Assembly (NCBI RefSeq): GCF_900102035.1
Contig: NZ_LT629689.1
Coordinates: 1,550,001-1,614,000 of the forward strand
Direction: 5' to 3'
Length of the DNA stretch: 64,000 nt
Source of the DNA: Pseudomonas extremaustralis
GTDB taxonomy: Bacteria > Pseudomonadota > Gammaproteobacteria > Pseudomonadales > Pseudomonadaceae
Every line of letters begins with the position of its first letter. Within the stretch, counting starts at the first letter, position 1. The notes below the pieces were generated by a model, which was not told where the DNA came from, did no database searches, and was given only the letters and a program-made list of their open reading frames with translations. This document shows positions 17,900 through 28,117 of this stretch, piece after piece. The translations under genes and the position numbers were made by a program.

Positions 17900-19255
17900 A
17901 TGTTCAACACAACTCTTAAAAACGAACTAGTGGCCAGGACGGCCGAAATCAGCGAATACAAGGGATTGATCACCGCCCTGGAGCGCTCCATGGCAGTGGT
18001 CGAATTCGATCTGAATGGCAAGGTGCTACGCGCCAACGACAACTTCCTGAAAGTCCTGGGTTACAGCAGCGCCCAGTTGGCCGGTAAATCCCACCGGGAT
18101 TTTTGCTTGCCGGCGCTGACCGCAAGCCCGGCCTACAGTCAATTCTGGGCCGATCTCAAGGCCGGCAAGTTTGTCTCGGGCACCTTCAAACGGGTGAACG
18201 GCAACGGCAAGACCATCTGGCTCGAGGCCAGCTACAACCCGGTGCTGGATGAGCGTGGCCAGGTGTTGAAAGTGGTCAAATACGCACTCGATGTCACCGC
18301 CAAAGTCGAGCAGGAAGCGGCGTCCCGCAGCAAACTGGCCGCGCTGGACCGGGCCATGGCCGTGATCGAGTTCGACCTCAACGGGCAGGTGCTGGACGCC
18401 AACGCAAACTTCTTGAACGTGATGGGTTACACGCTGGCGGAAATCAAAGGCAAACAGCACCGTTTGTTTTGCGAACCGGCGCTGGTCAACAGCAATGAAT
18501 ACGCGGATTTCTGGCGCCGCTTGAACAACGGCGAGTTCTTTACCGGGCAGTTCAAGCGCCTGGGCAAACAGGGCCGGGTGGTGTGGCTGGAGGCCAGTTA
18601 CAACCCGGTCTACGACGGTGATGGGACGTTGATCAAGGTCGTCAAGTTCGCGAGCGACATCACCGAACGCGTGGAGAAGTTCGAGGAAGACTCCCGTGGT
18701 GCTTCGCGGGCCTATCATATTTCCTCCGAAACCGAGCGCTTCGCCGAACACGGCACCCAGGTCATTCAGGAAACCACCGCTGAAATGCGCCGCATCGCCG
18801 ACAACATCGGCGCTTCCGCGCGCCTGGTGGGGCAACTGGGGCAGCGCTCCGAGCAGATCACCGCGATCGTCAACACCATTCGCGGTATTGCCGACCAGAC
18901 CAACCTGTTGGCGCTCAACGCTGCCATCGAGGCGGCGCGGGCCGGCGATCAGGGCCGTGGTTTTGCCGTGGTGGCCGACGAAGTCAGGCAACTGGCGGGG
19001 CGTACCAGCCGTTCGACAGCGGAAATCGCCGAGATGATCGGCCTGATCCTGTCCGAGACACGCGACGCGGTCACCAGCATGAATGTCACCCAGGAAGGCG
19101 CGCAACGCGGCGTGAACCTGGCGGATCAGGCCGGTGCGGTGATCCTGCAGATCCGTACCAGCACCAGCGATGCCGTACAGGCCGTGAGTATGTTCGCGAC
19201 GAAAATGGATGAATCGGAGGTCATTCCCAAAACCGCGGTCGGCTGGGTGGGCTGA
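17900..19255 (+). CDS. soluble PAS-PAS-MCP transducer, BdlA-like
   Basis: A 451-residue chemotaxis-type transducer without membrane segments. Two PAS domains (about 30-150 and 152-270) share the pattern FDLNG-V-AN-NFL-V-GY and WLEASYNPV. The signalling domain carries the hairpin tip [40 protein letters not shown]. This layout matches BdlA of P. aeruginosa (biofilm dispersion locus A) and related Aer-like proteins. ATG 17900 is preceded by ACGTCCGAGG. The protein lacks the CheB/CheR pentapeptide at its end. It probably senses redox or energy state through PAS-bound cofactors (inference). Confidence 0.8.
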   Translation: MFNTTLKNELVARTAEISEYKGLITALERSMAVVEFDLNGKVLRANDNFLKVLGYSSAQLAGKSHRDFCLPALTASPAYSQFWADLKAGKFVSGTFKRVNGNGKTIWLEASYNPVLDERGQVLKVVKYALDVTAKVEQEAASRSKLAALDRAMAVIEFDLNGQVLDANANFLNVMGYTLAEIKGKQHRLFCEPALVNSNEYADFWRRLNNGEFFTGQFKRLGKQGRVVWLEASYNPVYDGDGTLIKVVKFASDITERVEKFEEDSRGASRAYHISSETERFAEHGTQVIQETTAEMRRIADNIGASARLVGQLGQRSEQITAIVNTIRGIADQTNLLALNAAIEAARAGDQGRGFAVVADEVRQLAGRTSRSTAEIAEMIGLILSETRDAVTSMNVTQEGAQRGVNLADQAGAVILQIRTSTSDAVQAVSMFATKMDESEVIPKTAVGWVG

Positions 19256-19298
19256 TGCCATAAGGCGTTGGTGAGGTGTCAGGCGCCCAAGGCTGGAG

Positions 19299-19316
19299 GA
19301 GGGGGGATGCCCCCTC
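19299..19316. terminator. hairpin between convergent genes
   Basis: GAGGGGG and CCCCCTC form a 7-bp stem with a GATG loop. It lies between the transducer gene stop (19255) and the convergent oxaloacetate decarboxylase stop (19331). No clear T run on either side. Confidence 0.4.
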
Positions 19317-19330
19317 GTTCAACGCGGGTA

Positions 19331-20200
19331 TTACTCTTTGACATCCATGAACTTCTCGGCCCAGCCCACGTAGCTCTCCGGCAACGTATAGGTGTGCGTC
19401 AGTTCGGTGGCGCTGAGGTTCGAAGTGCTGTGGGTCAGTTGGCGCTGGGCACGCAGGCTGTCGTAGGTCGCCTTGATCGCGGCAAAGTAGGCGCCGTGGC
19501 CGGCCACCACCACGCGCACGCCAAGGCTGGCCAGGCGCTGGCTGTCATGGAGCTTCGGATTGCCGTAGGTCACCAGCATCAGCGGTACCGTGAGGTGCTG
19601 GGCGATGTCTTCCAGGTGCTCGAAGTCACTGACGCCCACCATGCAAATCCCGTCGGCCCCGGCTTTCTGGTAGGCCAGGGTGCGCTCGATCACCGCCTCG
19701 GTGGGCAGCACGCCCGCATTGGTCCGCGCGATGATCGACAGTTCGGGGTCGACACGCGCTTCCACCGCGGCCCTGACTTTGCCGATGCCTTCCTCGATGG
19801 AGATCAGGTCGGTGGACTTACGTCCGAATTGCGCCGGCAGCAACGTGTCTTCGATCGTCAGCGCGGCCACGCCGGCGCGTTCGAGTTCTTCGACGGTACG
19901 CATCACGTTGAGGGCATTGCCATAGCCATGGTCGGCATCGGCGATGAAGGGTAATTGGGCGACGCGCCCGATGCGGGTGGCCTGCTCGACGAACTCACTC
20001 AGTGTGATCAATGCAAAGTCGGGCGCGGCCAGGACCTGCAACGACGCCACGGAGCCGCCGAGGATACCGACCTCGAACCCCAGGTCGGCGGCGATACGCG
20101 CCGACATCGGGTCGAACACCGATGCGGTTTCCACGCAGGTGGGTGTGGCAAGCAGTTCACGGAAATTGCGACGAAGCGCCGAATGGGACTTTTTTGGCAT
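19331..20200 (-). CDS. oxaloacetate decarboxylase, PEP mutase/isocitrate lyase family
   Basis: A 289-residue TIM-barrel enzyme. The length and sequence fit the PA4872-type oxaloacetate decarboxylase of Pseudomonas. Metal-binding and active-site parts are [42 protein letters not shown] and [12 protein letters not shown] 20200 ([17 protein letters not shown]) is preferred over the ATG at 20221 because it gives the family length. No operon partner; the neighbour upstream is 172 bases away. Confidence 0.85.
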   Translation of the reverse strand: MPKKSHSALRRNFRELLATPTCVETASVFDPMSARIAADLGFEVGILGGSVASLQVLAAPDFALITLSEFVEQATRIGRVAQLPFIADADHGYGNALNVMRTVEELERAGVAALTIEDTLLPAQFGRKSTDLISIEEGIGKVRAAVEARVDPELSIIARTNAGVLPTEAVIERTLAYQKAGADGICMVGVSDFEHLEDIAQHLTVPLMLVTYGNPKLHDSQRLASLGVRVVVAGHGAYFAAIKATYDSLRAQRQLTHSTSNLSATELTHTYTLPESYVGWAEKFMDVKE

Positions 20201-20372
20201 GATCTTTCCTGGTTGGGGCATTTGCGACTGACGATCAATGCCTATTCATAGTCGCAGGAGGTTACCACGCCGCAAAACCCAGGATTATGACGTTTGAGAA
20301 TGGGGTATGCGTTTGACACATACCATGGATCGCAGCTTTCGCGCGGCGGCCATGGCGTGAGGTGTCCTCGGT

Positions 20373-21287
20373 TCATTCGACGGGCTGGTTGATCAGACTC
20401 AAATGGCAGGTGCTGCCGCCGCGCCTTTTGGCTTGGTACATCGCATTGTCGGCCCGCGCCAGCAACTGCTCGACGCTCACACCGTCCGCCGGATAAAGGC
20501 TGATCCCTACGCTGATACCGACACTGATGTGCGTGTGCAAGCGATGGGCGTCGATCATGAAGGGCTGATCGACCGCCCCGATGAGTTTTTCGGCCAGCGC
20601 CTCAACCTGTGCCGCTTGCTCCATGCCGGTCACCAGAATCGCGAACTCATCGCCGCTCAAACGGCAGACAACGTCGGAGCGGCGCACCGATTGGCTGAGC
20701 CGTTCAGCCACGGCCACCAGCAACTTGTCGCCGCAGGCATGCCCGTGGGTGTCGTTCACCGCTTTGAAACGGTCAAGATCGATGAACATCAGCGCCAGCG
20801 GCTTGTGCTGCCGAGTCGCGTGGTTGATCGCCTGATTGAGCAGACTCAGGAACAGGCTGCGATTGGGCAGCCCCGTCAGCCCATCATGGAAGGCCAGTTG
20901 TTGCATGCGCTTGCGTTCCTCATCCATCACCTGGAAGTTGTGCAGGATGGCGATGAAATGCGTGACCACCCCATCGGGGTCGCACACCGGCGTAATGACC
21001 TGATTGATCGTGCAGTGGGAGCCGTCCTTGCGGCGCTCGATCATCTCGCCTTGCCACGTCAGGCCCGCGAGGATGGTCATCCATAATTCCCGGTAAAACG
21101 TGGTCGTTTGTCGTCCCGACGACAACAAATGCGGGGTCTTGCCCACCAGTTCCGGCTTGGAATAGCCACTGAGCTGGCTGAACGCCTTATTGATCCACAC
21201 GATGCAACCGGTCCTCTCAGTGATCAGCACCGGGTTCGTTGCGGCGTCCAGTGCCCTCATCAACAGTTGCTGCTCATCTTCGATCAT
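20373..21287 (-). CDS. PAS-GGDEF diguanylate cyclase
   Basis: A 304-residue cytoplasmic protein with a PAS/PAC sensor (about 5-125) and a GGDEF domain (about 130-300). The active-site loop reads LSGDEF instead of GGDEF; SGDEF is a known working variant. Substrate-binding parts HDGLTGLPNRSLF and MFIDLDRFKAVNDTHGHACGD are intact. It lies next to the island and is divergent from the first universal stress gene, with a pair of Anr boxes in between. It may make cyclic di-GMP in response to a PAS signal. Confidence 0.85.
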   Translation of the reverse strand: MIEDEQQLLMRALDAATNPVLITERTGCIVWINKAFSQLSGYSKPELVGKTPHLLSSGRQTTTFYRELWMTILAGLTWQGEMIERRKDGSHCTINQVITPVCDPDGVVTHFIAILHNFQVMDEERKRMQQLAFHDGLTGLPNRSLFLSLLNQAINHATRQHKPLALMFIDLDRFKAVNDTHGHACGDKLLVAVAERLSQSVRRSDVVCRLSGDEFAILVTGMEQAAQVEALAEKLIGAVDQPFMIDAHRLHTHISVGISVGISLYPADGVSVEQLLARADNAMYQAKRRGGSTCHLSLINQPVE

Positions 21288-21356
21288 GTGCCCTCCGACA
21301 GCGTTGGTGAGGCGGAAAACCTTGATTCAGGCTAGGTCCATGGGCAAAAGCGGCTG

Positions 21357-21370
21357 TTGATGAATATCAA
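21357..21370 (+). promoter_or_regulatory. FNR/Anr box 1a
   Basis: TTGAT-GAAT-ATCAA, a perfect palindrome. It is the upstream one of two boxes (centres 30 bases apart) before the first universal stress gene, and it also faces the GGDEF gene. Confidence 0.85.
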
Positions 21371-21386
21371 CTTTTGCTGGCCCAAG

Positions 21387-21400
21387 CTGATAAAGATCAA
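21387..21400 (+). promoter_or_regulatory. FNR/Anr box 1b
   Basis: CTGAT-AAAG-ATCAA. A CTCAAT hexamer at 21421-21426 is centred 30 bases downstream, close to class II FNR promoter spacing, before the stress gene at 21474. Confidence 0.7.
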
Positions 21401-21473
21401 TGGCTCGCCGCCGCGCAGGGCTCAATCTGAAGGCCAATCCACTGACTCTGATGGCCACGTGCCGAGGTGCCCC

Positions 21474-22388
21474 ATGTCGCAGACCCCGCGTTTACTCTTG
21501 ATTGCCCCTCCCACCATGACCCGGACACCGGCGTTCGACCGTGCTGCCGCGTTGGCACGCGCGATGCAATTGCCGCTGCACATCGTCGCGTTCAATTACC
21601 TGCAAGCCCTGGCGATTGCCGGCCTGTTCGCGCCGGAACAGATCAACCGCGCACGGGAAGGCTATCTGGACACCCATCGGCACTGGCTCACCGAGCAGGC
21701 CGTCTCAATGAGCAAGCACGGGATCGAGGTCACCAGCGAGGTGGTGTGGGTGCATCACCCTTATGAGGAAATCCTGAATTTCGTCAATGAGATGCCGCTG
21801 GCCCTGATCGTCAAGGATGCCGAGGACGTACCGGCGTTGAAACGGGTGTTCTTTACGCCGCTGGATTGGCAACTGCTGCGCGACTGCCCGGTGCCGGTGC
21901 ATCTGGTCACCGATGCGCGGCATCCGCTGCCACGCAAGGTGCTGGCGATCGTCGATGTGTTGCGCAGCGAGGAGCAGGACCAGGTGTTCAATGACCAGAT
22001 CGTCGAGGCCGCCGCCAAGCTGGCCACCCAGTGCAATGCACAGCTTGAACTGCTGCATGTGTACGACTGGGCGGCGGTATACGCCAAAGACATGGGCTAT
22101 GGCGCGGTGCCCCTGGCCGCCGGGCTCTATGAATCCCTCAACGAAGCGCAGCATGAGGCGTTCAGCGCGCTGGCCGAGCGCCAGGGCATCGCCCCCGAGC
22201 AACGGCACTTTATCGAAGGGGTGCCGTTGATGAATATCTGCAACTTCGCCCATGACCATCAGATCGACATCATCGTCATGGGCACCGTGCAGCATGGCGG
22301 CCTGAACAAGCTGCTGGGCACCACCGCCGAAAGCCTGCTGCACCATGCACCTTGCAGTATGTGGGCGATCAAACCGTCACGCGGCTGA
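21474..22388 (+). CDS. tandem-domain universal stress protein (copy 1)
   Basis: A 304-residue protein with two Usp domains, like UspE. The second domain has the ATP-binding pattern MGTVQHGGLNKLLGTTAESLLHHAPCS (G-2X-G-9X-G[T]). The first domain lacks this loop and instead has FFTPLDWQLLRDCPVPVHLVTDARHP. ATG 21474 follows GAGGTGCCCC; the frame is open further up but crosses the Anr boxes. It starts a two-gene unit with the next Usp gene, 29 bases downstream. Usp genes of this type are under Anr control in P. aeruginosa and help survival without oxygen. Confidence 0.9.
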   Translation: MSQTPRLLLIAPPTMTRTPAFDRAAALARAMQLPLHIVAFNYLQALAIAGLFAPEQINRAREGYLDTHRHWLTEQAVSMSKHGIEVTSEVVWVHHPYEEILNFVNEMPLALIVKDAEDVPALKRVFFTPLDWQLLRDCPVPVHLVTDARHPLPRKVLAIVDVLRSEEQDQVFNDQIVEAAAKLATQCNAQLELLHVYDWAAVYAKDMGYGAVPLAAGLYESLNEAQHEAFSALAERQGIAPEQRHFIEGVPLMNICNFAHDHQIDIIVMGTVQHGGLNKLLGTTAESLLHHAPCSMWAIKPSRG

Positions 22389-22417
22389 ACATTGACCACT
22401 GCCTGAAGAGGTGTGAA

Positions 22418-23347
22418 ATGAGCCAATACCAAAATCTGCTGCTGATCGCCGACCGCACGCTGTATCACTCCCCGGCGCTGTTACGGGCGGTGGCGCTGGC
22501 CAAGGCGTGTGGCGCGACCCTGCATGTCAGAGCGTTTATCGAGCCCACACCGATCATTCATTTGTGGGAGGAGCACGTCGACGAGTCGGTCTTTCAGGAC
22601 TACCTGCGGCGCTACCGCTATTGGTTGACGGAAGAGCTTCAACGGCATGGCGGGAATGGGCTGAAGGTCACGGTTGAACTGGTGTTCACCACCCATCCCA
22701 TGCTGGACATCCTGCGCACCATCGCCGACCTGAACCCCGACCTGGTGATCAAGGACATCAAGGCCGAGCCCATGCTCAAGCGCGTGTTCATCACACCGCT
22801 CGACTGCCAACTGCTGCGCGAGTGCACGACGCCGTTGCATCTGGTGAGCCAGGCCCGTTACGGCTTGCCCCATCGCGTGGTGGCTGCTGTCGACCCGTTC
22901 GATCCCGACACGCAGATCAGCGGCCTCAACGACGCCATCATCCAGAACGCCCTGGCCCTGGCCCTGCAATGCGATGCGCCGTTGCACTTGCTGCATGCCT
23001 ACGACCTGTCCCCGGCGTTCAACGGTGAGGCGCCGCTGGTCATGGGCGGCTGGAACCTGGACTTCGCTGAAGAGTTGCGCCAGTCGCTGCACCAGGCGTT
23101 CGTCACCCTGGCTGACCGTTATGGGGTACCGCCGGAGCGGCGGCACTTTGTCATGGGGCAGCCGGTGCCGGTGATTCAGGCGTTTGTCGACGAGTTCCAG
23201 GCCGATGTGGTGGTCATGGGCACGGCGCACCGGGTCGGGCTCGAACGGCTGATCGGCAGCAACACCGAACGTGCACTGTATTCGGTGCCGGGCAGTATTT
23301 TAGCGATCCGGCAACCACCGCCAGCCTCAACGGTTAAAGAGGCTTGA
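22418..23347 (+). CDS. tandem-domain universal stress protein (copy 2)
   Basis: A 309-residue paralogue of the preceding gene, again with two Usp domains. The nucleotide loop is MGTAHRVGLERLIGSNTERALYSVPGS. The first domain has FITPLDCQLLRECTTPLHLVSQARYG. ATG 22418 is preceded by AAGAGGTG. It has no Anr box of its own, so it is probably read through from the promoter before copy 1. Its substrates and partners are unknown; tandem Usp proteins can bind ATP or lipids. Confidence 0.9.
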   Translation: MSQYQNLLLIADRTLYHSPALLRAVALAKACGATLHVRAFIEPTPIIHLWEEHVDESVFQDYLRRYRYWLTEELQRHGGNGLKVTVELVFTTHPMLDILRTIADLNPDLVIKDIKAEPMLKRVFITPLDCQLLRECTTPLHLVSQARYGLPHRVVAAVDPFDPDTQISGLNDAIIQNALALALQCDAPLHLLHAYDLSPAFNGEAPLVMGGWNLDFAEELRQSLHQAFVTLADRYGVPPERRHFVMGQPVPVIQAFVDEFQADVVVMGTAHRVGLERLIGSNTERALYSVPGSILAIRQPPPASTVKEA

Positions 23348-23358
23348 CCGCGCATTTG

Positions 23359-23372
23359 TTGATAAAAATCAG
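23359..23372 (+). promoter_or_regulatory. FNR/Anr box 2
   Basis: TTGAT-AAAA-ATCAG. A -10 hexamer GATACT at 23394-23399 is centred 31 bases downstream. It serves the small lipoprotein gene at 23448. Confidence 0.85.
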
Positions 23373-23447
23373 GCCGGCAGGGAGCCAGCCTCCGATACTG
23401 AATACGCACTTTTCCATTGCTTACGGCCATGAGCCGAGGAGAACACC

Positions 23448-23702
23448 ATGAACAAATACCTGTCCGTTTCACTGCTGGCGCTCGCGCTGGCCACGTCAGC
23501 AGGGTGCAGCCATCAAGCCGCCAAGGATTTCGATGCGCGCCTGAATGCCGCGGAAAACACCGCCGCCACCGCGCGCCTGCGCGCCGATGAAGCCTATCTC
23601 AAGGCCGACCAGGCGGCGGCGCTGGCCGCCCAGGCGCAGCGCACGGCTGACGAGGCCAACGAGCGGGCGATCCGCATGCTGACCAAAGCGACCAGAAAAT
23701 AA
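23448..23702 (+). CDS. small OprI/Lpp-like outer-membrane lipoprotein (copy 1)
   Basis: An 84-residue murein-lipoprotein-like protein. The signal peptide ends in the lipobox TSAGC, with the lipidated Cys at residue 20. The mature part is a coiled-coil helix rich in Ala ([56 protein letters not shown]), ending in the Lys that can be joined to peptidoglycan. It is like OprI, but it is controlled by an Anr box, and a second copy is at 49451. Ribosome site GAGGAGAA precedes the ATG. Confidence 0.88.
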   Translation: MNKYLSVSLLALALATSAGCSHQAAKDFDARLNAAENTAATARLRADEAYLKADQAAALAAQAQRTADEANERAIRMLTKATRK

Positions 23703-23735
23703 ACGGCGCTGTCTCTGGGCCGTGCTTGCGGCCGG

Positions 23736-24719
23736 TCACGGTGTCAGCACAATCGCACCGTTGAATTGACCGGCTCGCAAGTGCGCCAGCGCCGCGTTGG
23801 CATCGCTCAGGGCAAAGCGGGTGATATCGCAGTGCACCGGGGTGTGCTGCAAGGTATCGAAAAACGCCGTTCCGTCTTGGCGGGTCAGGTTGGCCACTGA
23901 ACGCACACTGCGTTCGCCCCACAGCAAGCGATAGGGGAAGCTCGGGATGTCACTCATGTGTATGCCGGCACAAATCACACAACCCCCCTTGACGGTAGCC
24001 TCCAGCGCCAACGGTACCAGCGCGCCGACAGGCGCGAAGATCAGGCTCGCATCCAGCAGGTGCGGTGGCGGCTGGTCCGAGGCGCCGGCCCACACTGCGC
24101 CGAGTGAGCGGGCATACGCCTGGCCTTCGCGGTCGTCCGGTCGGGTGAAGGCGTACACCTGTTGACCCCGGCCCAGCGCTACCTGAATCGCCAGATGCGC
24201 CGCCGCGCCGAAGCCGTAAAGCCCCAGGTGGCGGGCCTGGGGCGCCATTTGCAGGGCGCGGAAGCCGATCAGGCCGGCACACAGCAACGGCGCGGCCTGC
24301 ATGTCCGAGAGCCCGTCGGGAATCGGCAGGCAAAAGCGTGCGTCCGCCACGGTGTATTCGGCGTAGCCGCCGTCCAGCTGACAGCCGGTGAATTGTGCCT
24401 GGTCGCAGAGGTTTTCCCGACCCGAGGTGCAGAACTGACACTCGCCGCAGGTCCAGCCGAGCCATGGCACCCCCACGCGGCGACCGATCCAGCGCGGCTC
24501 GACAGCGGCGCCCACGGCCGTCACTTCACCGACGATCTCATGGCCGGGCACCCGTGGCAGCCGCGCTTGCGGCAACTCACCGTCCACCAGATGCAGGTCA
24601 GTGCGGCACACGCCACAGGCCAGCACCTTGATCAGCAATTGCTGGGCGCCGGGTGTCGGGATGGGCCGCTCCTCAAGTTGCAGCGGCTGCCCGGCGGTGT
24701 GCAGAACCATGGCACGCAT
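23736..24719 (-). CDS. zinc-dependent alcohol dehydrogenase (AdhA-like)
   Basis: A 327-residue medium-chain alcohol dehydrogenase. Catalytic zinc ligands are C35 (ACGVCRTD) and GHE, and the structural zinc cysteines are in CGECQFCTSGRENLC. The cofactor loop is GLYGFGAAAHLAIQ, where the usual GxGxxG is slightly changed. The family makes or uses ethanol; AdhA of P. aeruginosa is Anr-controlled. It follows the FNR-type gene by 29 bases on the same strand and probably shares its promoter. ATG 24719 and the ATG three codons later are both possible. Confidence 0.87.
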   Translation of the reverse strand: MRAMVLHTAGQPLQLEERPIPTPGAQQLLIKVLACGVCRTDLHLVDGELPQARLPRVPGHEIVGEVTAVGAAVEPRWIGRRVGVPWLGWTCGECQFCTSGRENLCDQAQFTGCQLDGGYAEYTVADARFCLPIPDGLSDMQAAPLLCAGLIGFRALQMAPQARHLGLYGFGAAAHLAIQVALGRGQQVYAFTRPDDREGQAYARSLGAVWAGASDQPPPHLLDASLIFAPVGALVPLALEATVKGGCVICAGIHMSDIPSFPYRLLWGERSVRSVANLTRQDGTAFFDTLQHTPVHCDITRFALSDANAALAHLRAGQFNGAIVLTP

Positions 24720-24748
24720 GAAGACTCTCCAGATGATCGACGTAAATG

Positions 24749-25525
24749 CTAGACAGGACGATCACACCCGGCGACCAGGCGCTTGAGCCCGTCCAGGTCG
24801 TAGATCGTGACGTTGCGCCCGTCGATGTGCGCCAGGCCCTTGTCACGCAGGTGGGCAATGCCACGACAGATGGTTTCCAGGCGCAAGCCCAGGTAGGAAC
24901 CGATTTCCTCGCGACGCATTTTCAGCACAAAGTGCCTGGCCGAATAGCCACGGCTTGCGAAGCGCTGCGACAGGTTCAGCAGGAACGCCACCAAGCGCTC
25001 ATCCGAATTCATGTTGCCCATCAGCATCAGCAAGGTGTGGTCGCGCACGATTTCACGGCTCAGCAAGCGGTTGAAATTGTGCTGCAGCGACGGCAGGTTG
25101 CGGGCGAGGTTCTCCAGGTGGGCGAAGTGGATGGGGCACACCTCACTGTCCTCCAGCGCAATCGCCGTACAGGCATGCGCGTCGGCACTGATGGCATCCA
25201 GGCCGAGCATGTCCCCAGAGATTTGAAAACCGGTGACCTGTTCACGCCCATCGACCGACACCAGGCAGGTCTTGAAGGACCCGGTCCTCACCGCGTAGAG
25301 CGAGCGCAACGGATCTGCGGTGCGGTACAACGCCGCGCCTTTTTTGACCTTGAGCCGTTGTGTAATCAGTTTGTCGACATGCACCACCTCGTGATCGTCG
25401 AGGCCGAGGGTGAGACACATTGCCGACACGCTGCAGGTAGAACAACTCGCCTTCAGGGGGCGAGTTTCGGGCAAGTGCTGCAGTGCCGCTGAGTGATCGA
25501 TCAGATACCGATGATGGGCCGTCAT
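24749..25525 (-). CDS. FNR/Anr-type oxygen-sensing regulator, extra copy
   Basis: A 258-residue Crp/Fnr regulator. The iron-sulphur ligands of FNR are all present: C28, C31 and C37 (CSTCSVSAMC) and C119 (AHACT). The cyclic-nucleotide-like core spans about 50-160. The recognition helix reads LGLRLETICRGIAHL; in E. coli FNR the matching part is VETISR, so the contact Ser is Cys here while Glu and Arg are kept. It is divergent from the phosphoketolase gene and shares one Anr box with it (25646-25659). P. putida also carries FNR-type proteins in addition to Anr. It is the likely local regulator of the island. Confidence 0.88.
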   Translation of the reverse strand: MTAHHRYLIDHSAALQHLPETRPLKASCSTCSVSAMCLTLGLDDHEVVHVDKLITQRLKVKKGAALYRTADPLRSLYAVRTGSFKTCLVSVDGREQVTGFQISGDMLGLDAISADAHACTAIALEDSEVCPIHFAHLENLARNLPSLQHNFNRLLSREIVRDHTLLMLMGNMNSDERLVAFLLNLSQRFASRGYSARHFVLKMRREEIGSYLGLRLETICRGIAHLRDKGLAHIDGRNVTIYDLDGLKRLVAGCDRPV

Positions 25526-25645
25526 GTATACGCTCCATTCAGGCTTGCGCCCGAGTAATGAACGAGCGGGAAACTACGTCGCCTACACCTCTCCTGGACA
25601 TCCCCGATTCCTGTTTCTATTGAGCTTGAGCGCTCGCGAGAAGAC

Positions 25646-25659
25646 TTGACGTATATCAA
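25646..25659. promoter_or_regulatory. FNR/Anr box 3 (shared, divergent)
   Basis: TTGAC-GTAT-ATCAA. Towards the plus strand, CAGAAT at 25681-25686 is centred 31 bases away, before phosphoketolase. Towards the minus strand, CTCAAT at 25624-25619 is at the same distance, before the FNR-type gene. Confidence 0.8.
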
Positions 25660-25729
25660 GTCTCCGGTAGTTCAGTCTCCCAGAATCGACGAATGACATT
25701 CCACGGGTCTGGCCTTGACGGAGGGGTTT

Positions 25730-28099
25730 ATGGGTGATTTTTTGACGACGGAAGAACTCGAAGGGCTGGATGCGTATTGGCGGGCGTCCAACTACCTGGC
25801 TGTCGGGCAGATTTACCTCAAACGCAACCCGTTGCTGGAGACGCCGCTGAGCCTGGCGGACATCAAGCCACGCCTGCTGGGGCATTGGGGCACCACGCCG
25901 GGGCTCAACCTGATCTATACGCACCTCAATCGATTGATCAACCAGTACGACCTGAACATGCTTTTCGTCGCCGGGCCCGGTCATGGCGGACCGGCGGTGG
26001 TGGCGCAGACCTATCTGGAGGGCACCTACACCGAGTGCTACCCGTCGGTGGAACGCAACAGCAACGGGCTGCTGCGGCTGTTCCGGCAGTTTTCCTGGCC
26101 GTATGGGATTTCCAGCCACGTCTCGGCGCAGATCCCGGGGTCGATCCATGAGGGCGGCGAACTGGGCTACTGCCTGGCCCATGCGTATGGCGCGGCCTTC
26201 GATAACCCGGACCTGATCGTCGCCTGCGTGATCGGCGACGGCGAAGCCGAAACCGGTCCGCTGGCCGCCAGCTGGCACTCGAACAAATTCCTCAACCCGG
26301 CCCGTGACGGCGCGGTACTGCCGATCCTGCACCTCAACGGGTACAAAATCGCCAACCCCACGGTGTTGTCCAGAATCAGCGAGGATGAGCTGTCGGCCCT
26401 GCTGTATGGGTATGGCTACGATGCGTATTTCGTCGAGGGCGACGAGCCGGAGCAGGTCCATCAAGCCCTGGCCCGGACCCTGCACACCATGGTCCTGAAA
26501 ATTCGCGAGATTCAACACGCCGCGCGCCAGCCCTCGCGCAACGAGGCGCCCCAGCGCCAGCTGTGGCCGGTGCTGGTACTGCGCACGCCCAAAGGCTGGA
26601 CCGGGCCGAAGTTCGTCGATGGCTGTCGGGTCGAAGGTACGTGGCGCGCCCATCAGGTGCCCTTGGCCAATTTCCAGGCGCCGGGGCATGTGCAGCAACT
26701 GGAAGAGTGGCTCAAGAGCTATCGTCCCCAGGAGCTGTTCGATGCCGATGGCGCCTTGCTGCCCGACATCGCCGCCCTGGCCCCCACCGGCCACCGACGC
26801 ATGAGCGCCAACCCCCACGCCAACGGCGGGCTGTTACTGCGCGCCCTGGACCTGCCGCGCTACGCCGACTACGCCGTCGACCTGCCGACACCCGGCAGCC
26901 GGCGCGCCGAGGCGACCCGGGTCCTGGGGGCTTTCTTGCGCGACGTGATGAAAAACGCCCGCGGCACCGCCAACTTCCGCCTGTTCGGCCCCGACGAAAC
27001 CGCCTCCAACCGACTGGACGCCGTCTACGAGGTCACCGCCAAGGCCTGGATGGACCCGCTGGAAGCCGACGACCTGAACCTGGCGATGGACGGTCGGGTC
27101 ATGGAGGTTCTCAGCGAGCACATGTGCGAGGGCTGGCTTGAAGGCTATCTGCTTACCGGTCGCCACGGCCTGCTGTCGTGTTACGAGGCGTTCATCCATA
27201 TCGTCGATTCGATGGTCAACCAGCATGCCAAGTGGTTGAAAACCGCTGCCGGCATTCCCTGGCGCAAGCCGGTGGCGTCACTCAACCTGTTGCTGACCTC
27301 CCATGTCTGGCGCCAGGACCACAACGGTTTCTCGCACCAGGACCCTGGGTTCATCGACCTGGTGGCGAACAAGACCGCCGATGTCGCGCGCATCTACCTG
27401 CCGCCGGATGCCAATTGCCTGCTGTCGGTGGCCGACCATTGCCTGCGCAGCCGCAATTACGTGAATGTCATCGTGGTGGGCAAACAACCGGAGTGGCAAT
27501 GGCTGGACAGGGACGCGGCCATACGCCATTGCATGGCCGGGATCGGTCGTTGGGACTGGGCGTGCCACGACGATCAGGAACCGGACGTGGTGATGGCCTG
27601 CGCCGGCGACGTGCCGACCCTGGAAACCCTCGCCGCCGTGACTTTGCTGCGTGAGTACGTGCCGGATCTGCGGGTGCGGGTGATCAATGTGGTGGACCTG
27701 ATGGTGCTGCAATCGTCTTCCCAGCATCCCCATGGCCTTGCGGATGCCACGTTCGATGAACTGTTCACCACCGACAAACCGGTGATCTTCGCCTTCCACG
27801 GCTACCCGGCGCTGGTGCATCGGCTGCTGTACAAACGCACCAACCATGACAACTTCCATGTGCGTGGCTTCAGGGAGGAGGGTGCTACGACCACCCCGTT
27901 CGACATGGCGGTGATCAACCACCTGGATCGCTACCAATTGGCATTGGATGTCGTCGAGCGTGTACCGCGCCTGCAGGACCAGCGCCACGCCGCGCAAGCG
28001 CGGTACTGGTCAATGATGGAGAAACACAAGCTGTACCTGATCGAACACGGCGAAGACTTGCCCGAAGTGCTCAACTGGCAATGGACGCCTGCGCCCTAG
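25730..28099 (+). CDS. xfp: xylulose-5-phosphate/fructose-6-phosphate phosphoketolase
   Basis: A 789-residue thiamine-diphosphate enzyme, the usual family length. It splits xylulose 5-phosphate or fructose 6-phosphate with phosphate, giving acetyl phosphate plus a triose or tetrose phosphate. Seen: [28 protein letters not shown], and the diphosphate-binding [22 protein letters not shown]. The middle [17 protein letters not shown] and the C-terminal [24 protein letters not shown] are typical. ATG 25730 is 5-6 bases after GGAGGGG; a TTG at 25715 is rejected. Its product acetyl phosphate is the substrate of the acetate kinase at 53100. Confidence 0.95.
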   Translation: MGDFLTTEELEGLDAYWRASNYLAVGQIYLKRNPLLETPLSLADIKPRLLGHWGTTPGLNLIYTHLNRLINQYDLNMLFVAGPGHGGPAVVAQTYLEGTYTECYPSVERNSNGLLRLFRQFSWPYGISSHVSAQIPGSIHEGGELGYCLAHAYGAAFDNPDLIVACVIGDGEAETGPLAASWHSNKFLNPARDGAVLPILHLNGYKIANPTVLSRISEDELSALLYGYGYDAYFVEGDEPEQVHQALARTLHTMVLKIREIQHAARQPSRNEAPQRQLWPVLVLRTPKGWTGPKFVDGCRVEGTWRAHQVPLANFQAPGHVQQLEEWLKSYRPQELFDADGALLPDIAALAPTGHRRMSANPHANGGLLLRALDLPRYADYAVDLPTPGSRRAEATRVLGAFLRDVMKNARGTANFRLFGPDETASNRLDAVYEVTAKAWMDPLEADDLNLAMDGRVMEVLSEHMCEGWLEGYLLTGRHGLLSCYEAFIHIVDSMVNQHAKWLKTAAGIPWRKPVASLNLLLTSHVWRQDHNGFSHQDPGFIDLVANKTADVARIYLPPDANCLLSVADHCLRSRNYVNVIVVGKQPEWQWLDRDAAIRHCMAGIGRWDWACHDDQEPDVVMACAGDVPTLETLAAVTLLREYVPDLRVRVINVVDLMVLQSSSQHPHGLADATFDELFTTDKPVIFAFHGYPALVHRLLYKRTNHDNFHVRGFREEGATTTPFDMAVINHLDRYQLALDVVERVPRLQDQRHAAQARYWSMMEKHKLYLIEHGEDLPEVLNWQWTPAP

Positions 28100-28117
28100 G
28101 GGCGACAGGCGCTCACG

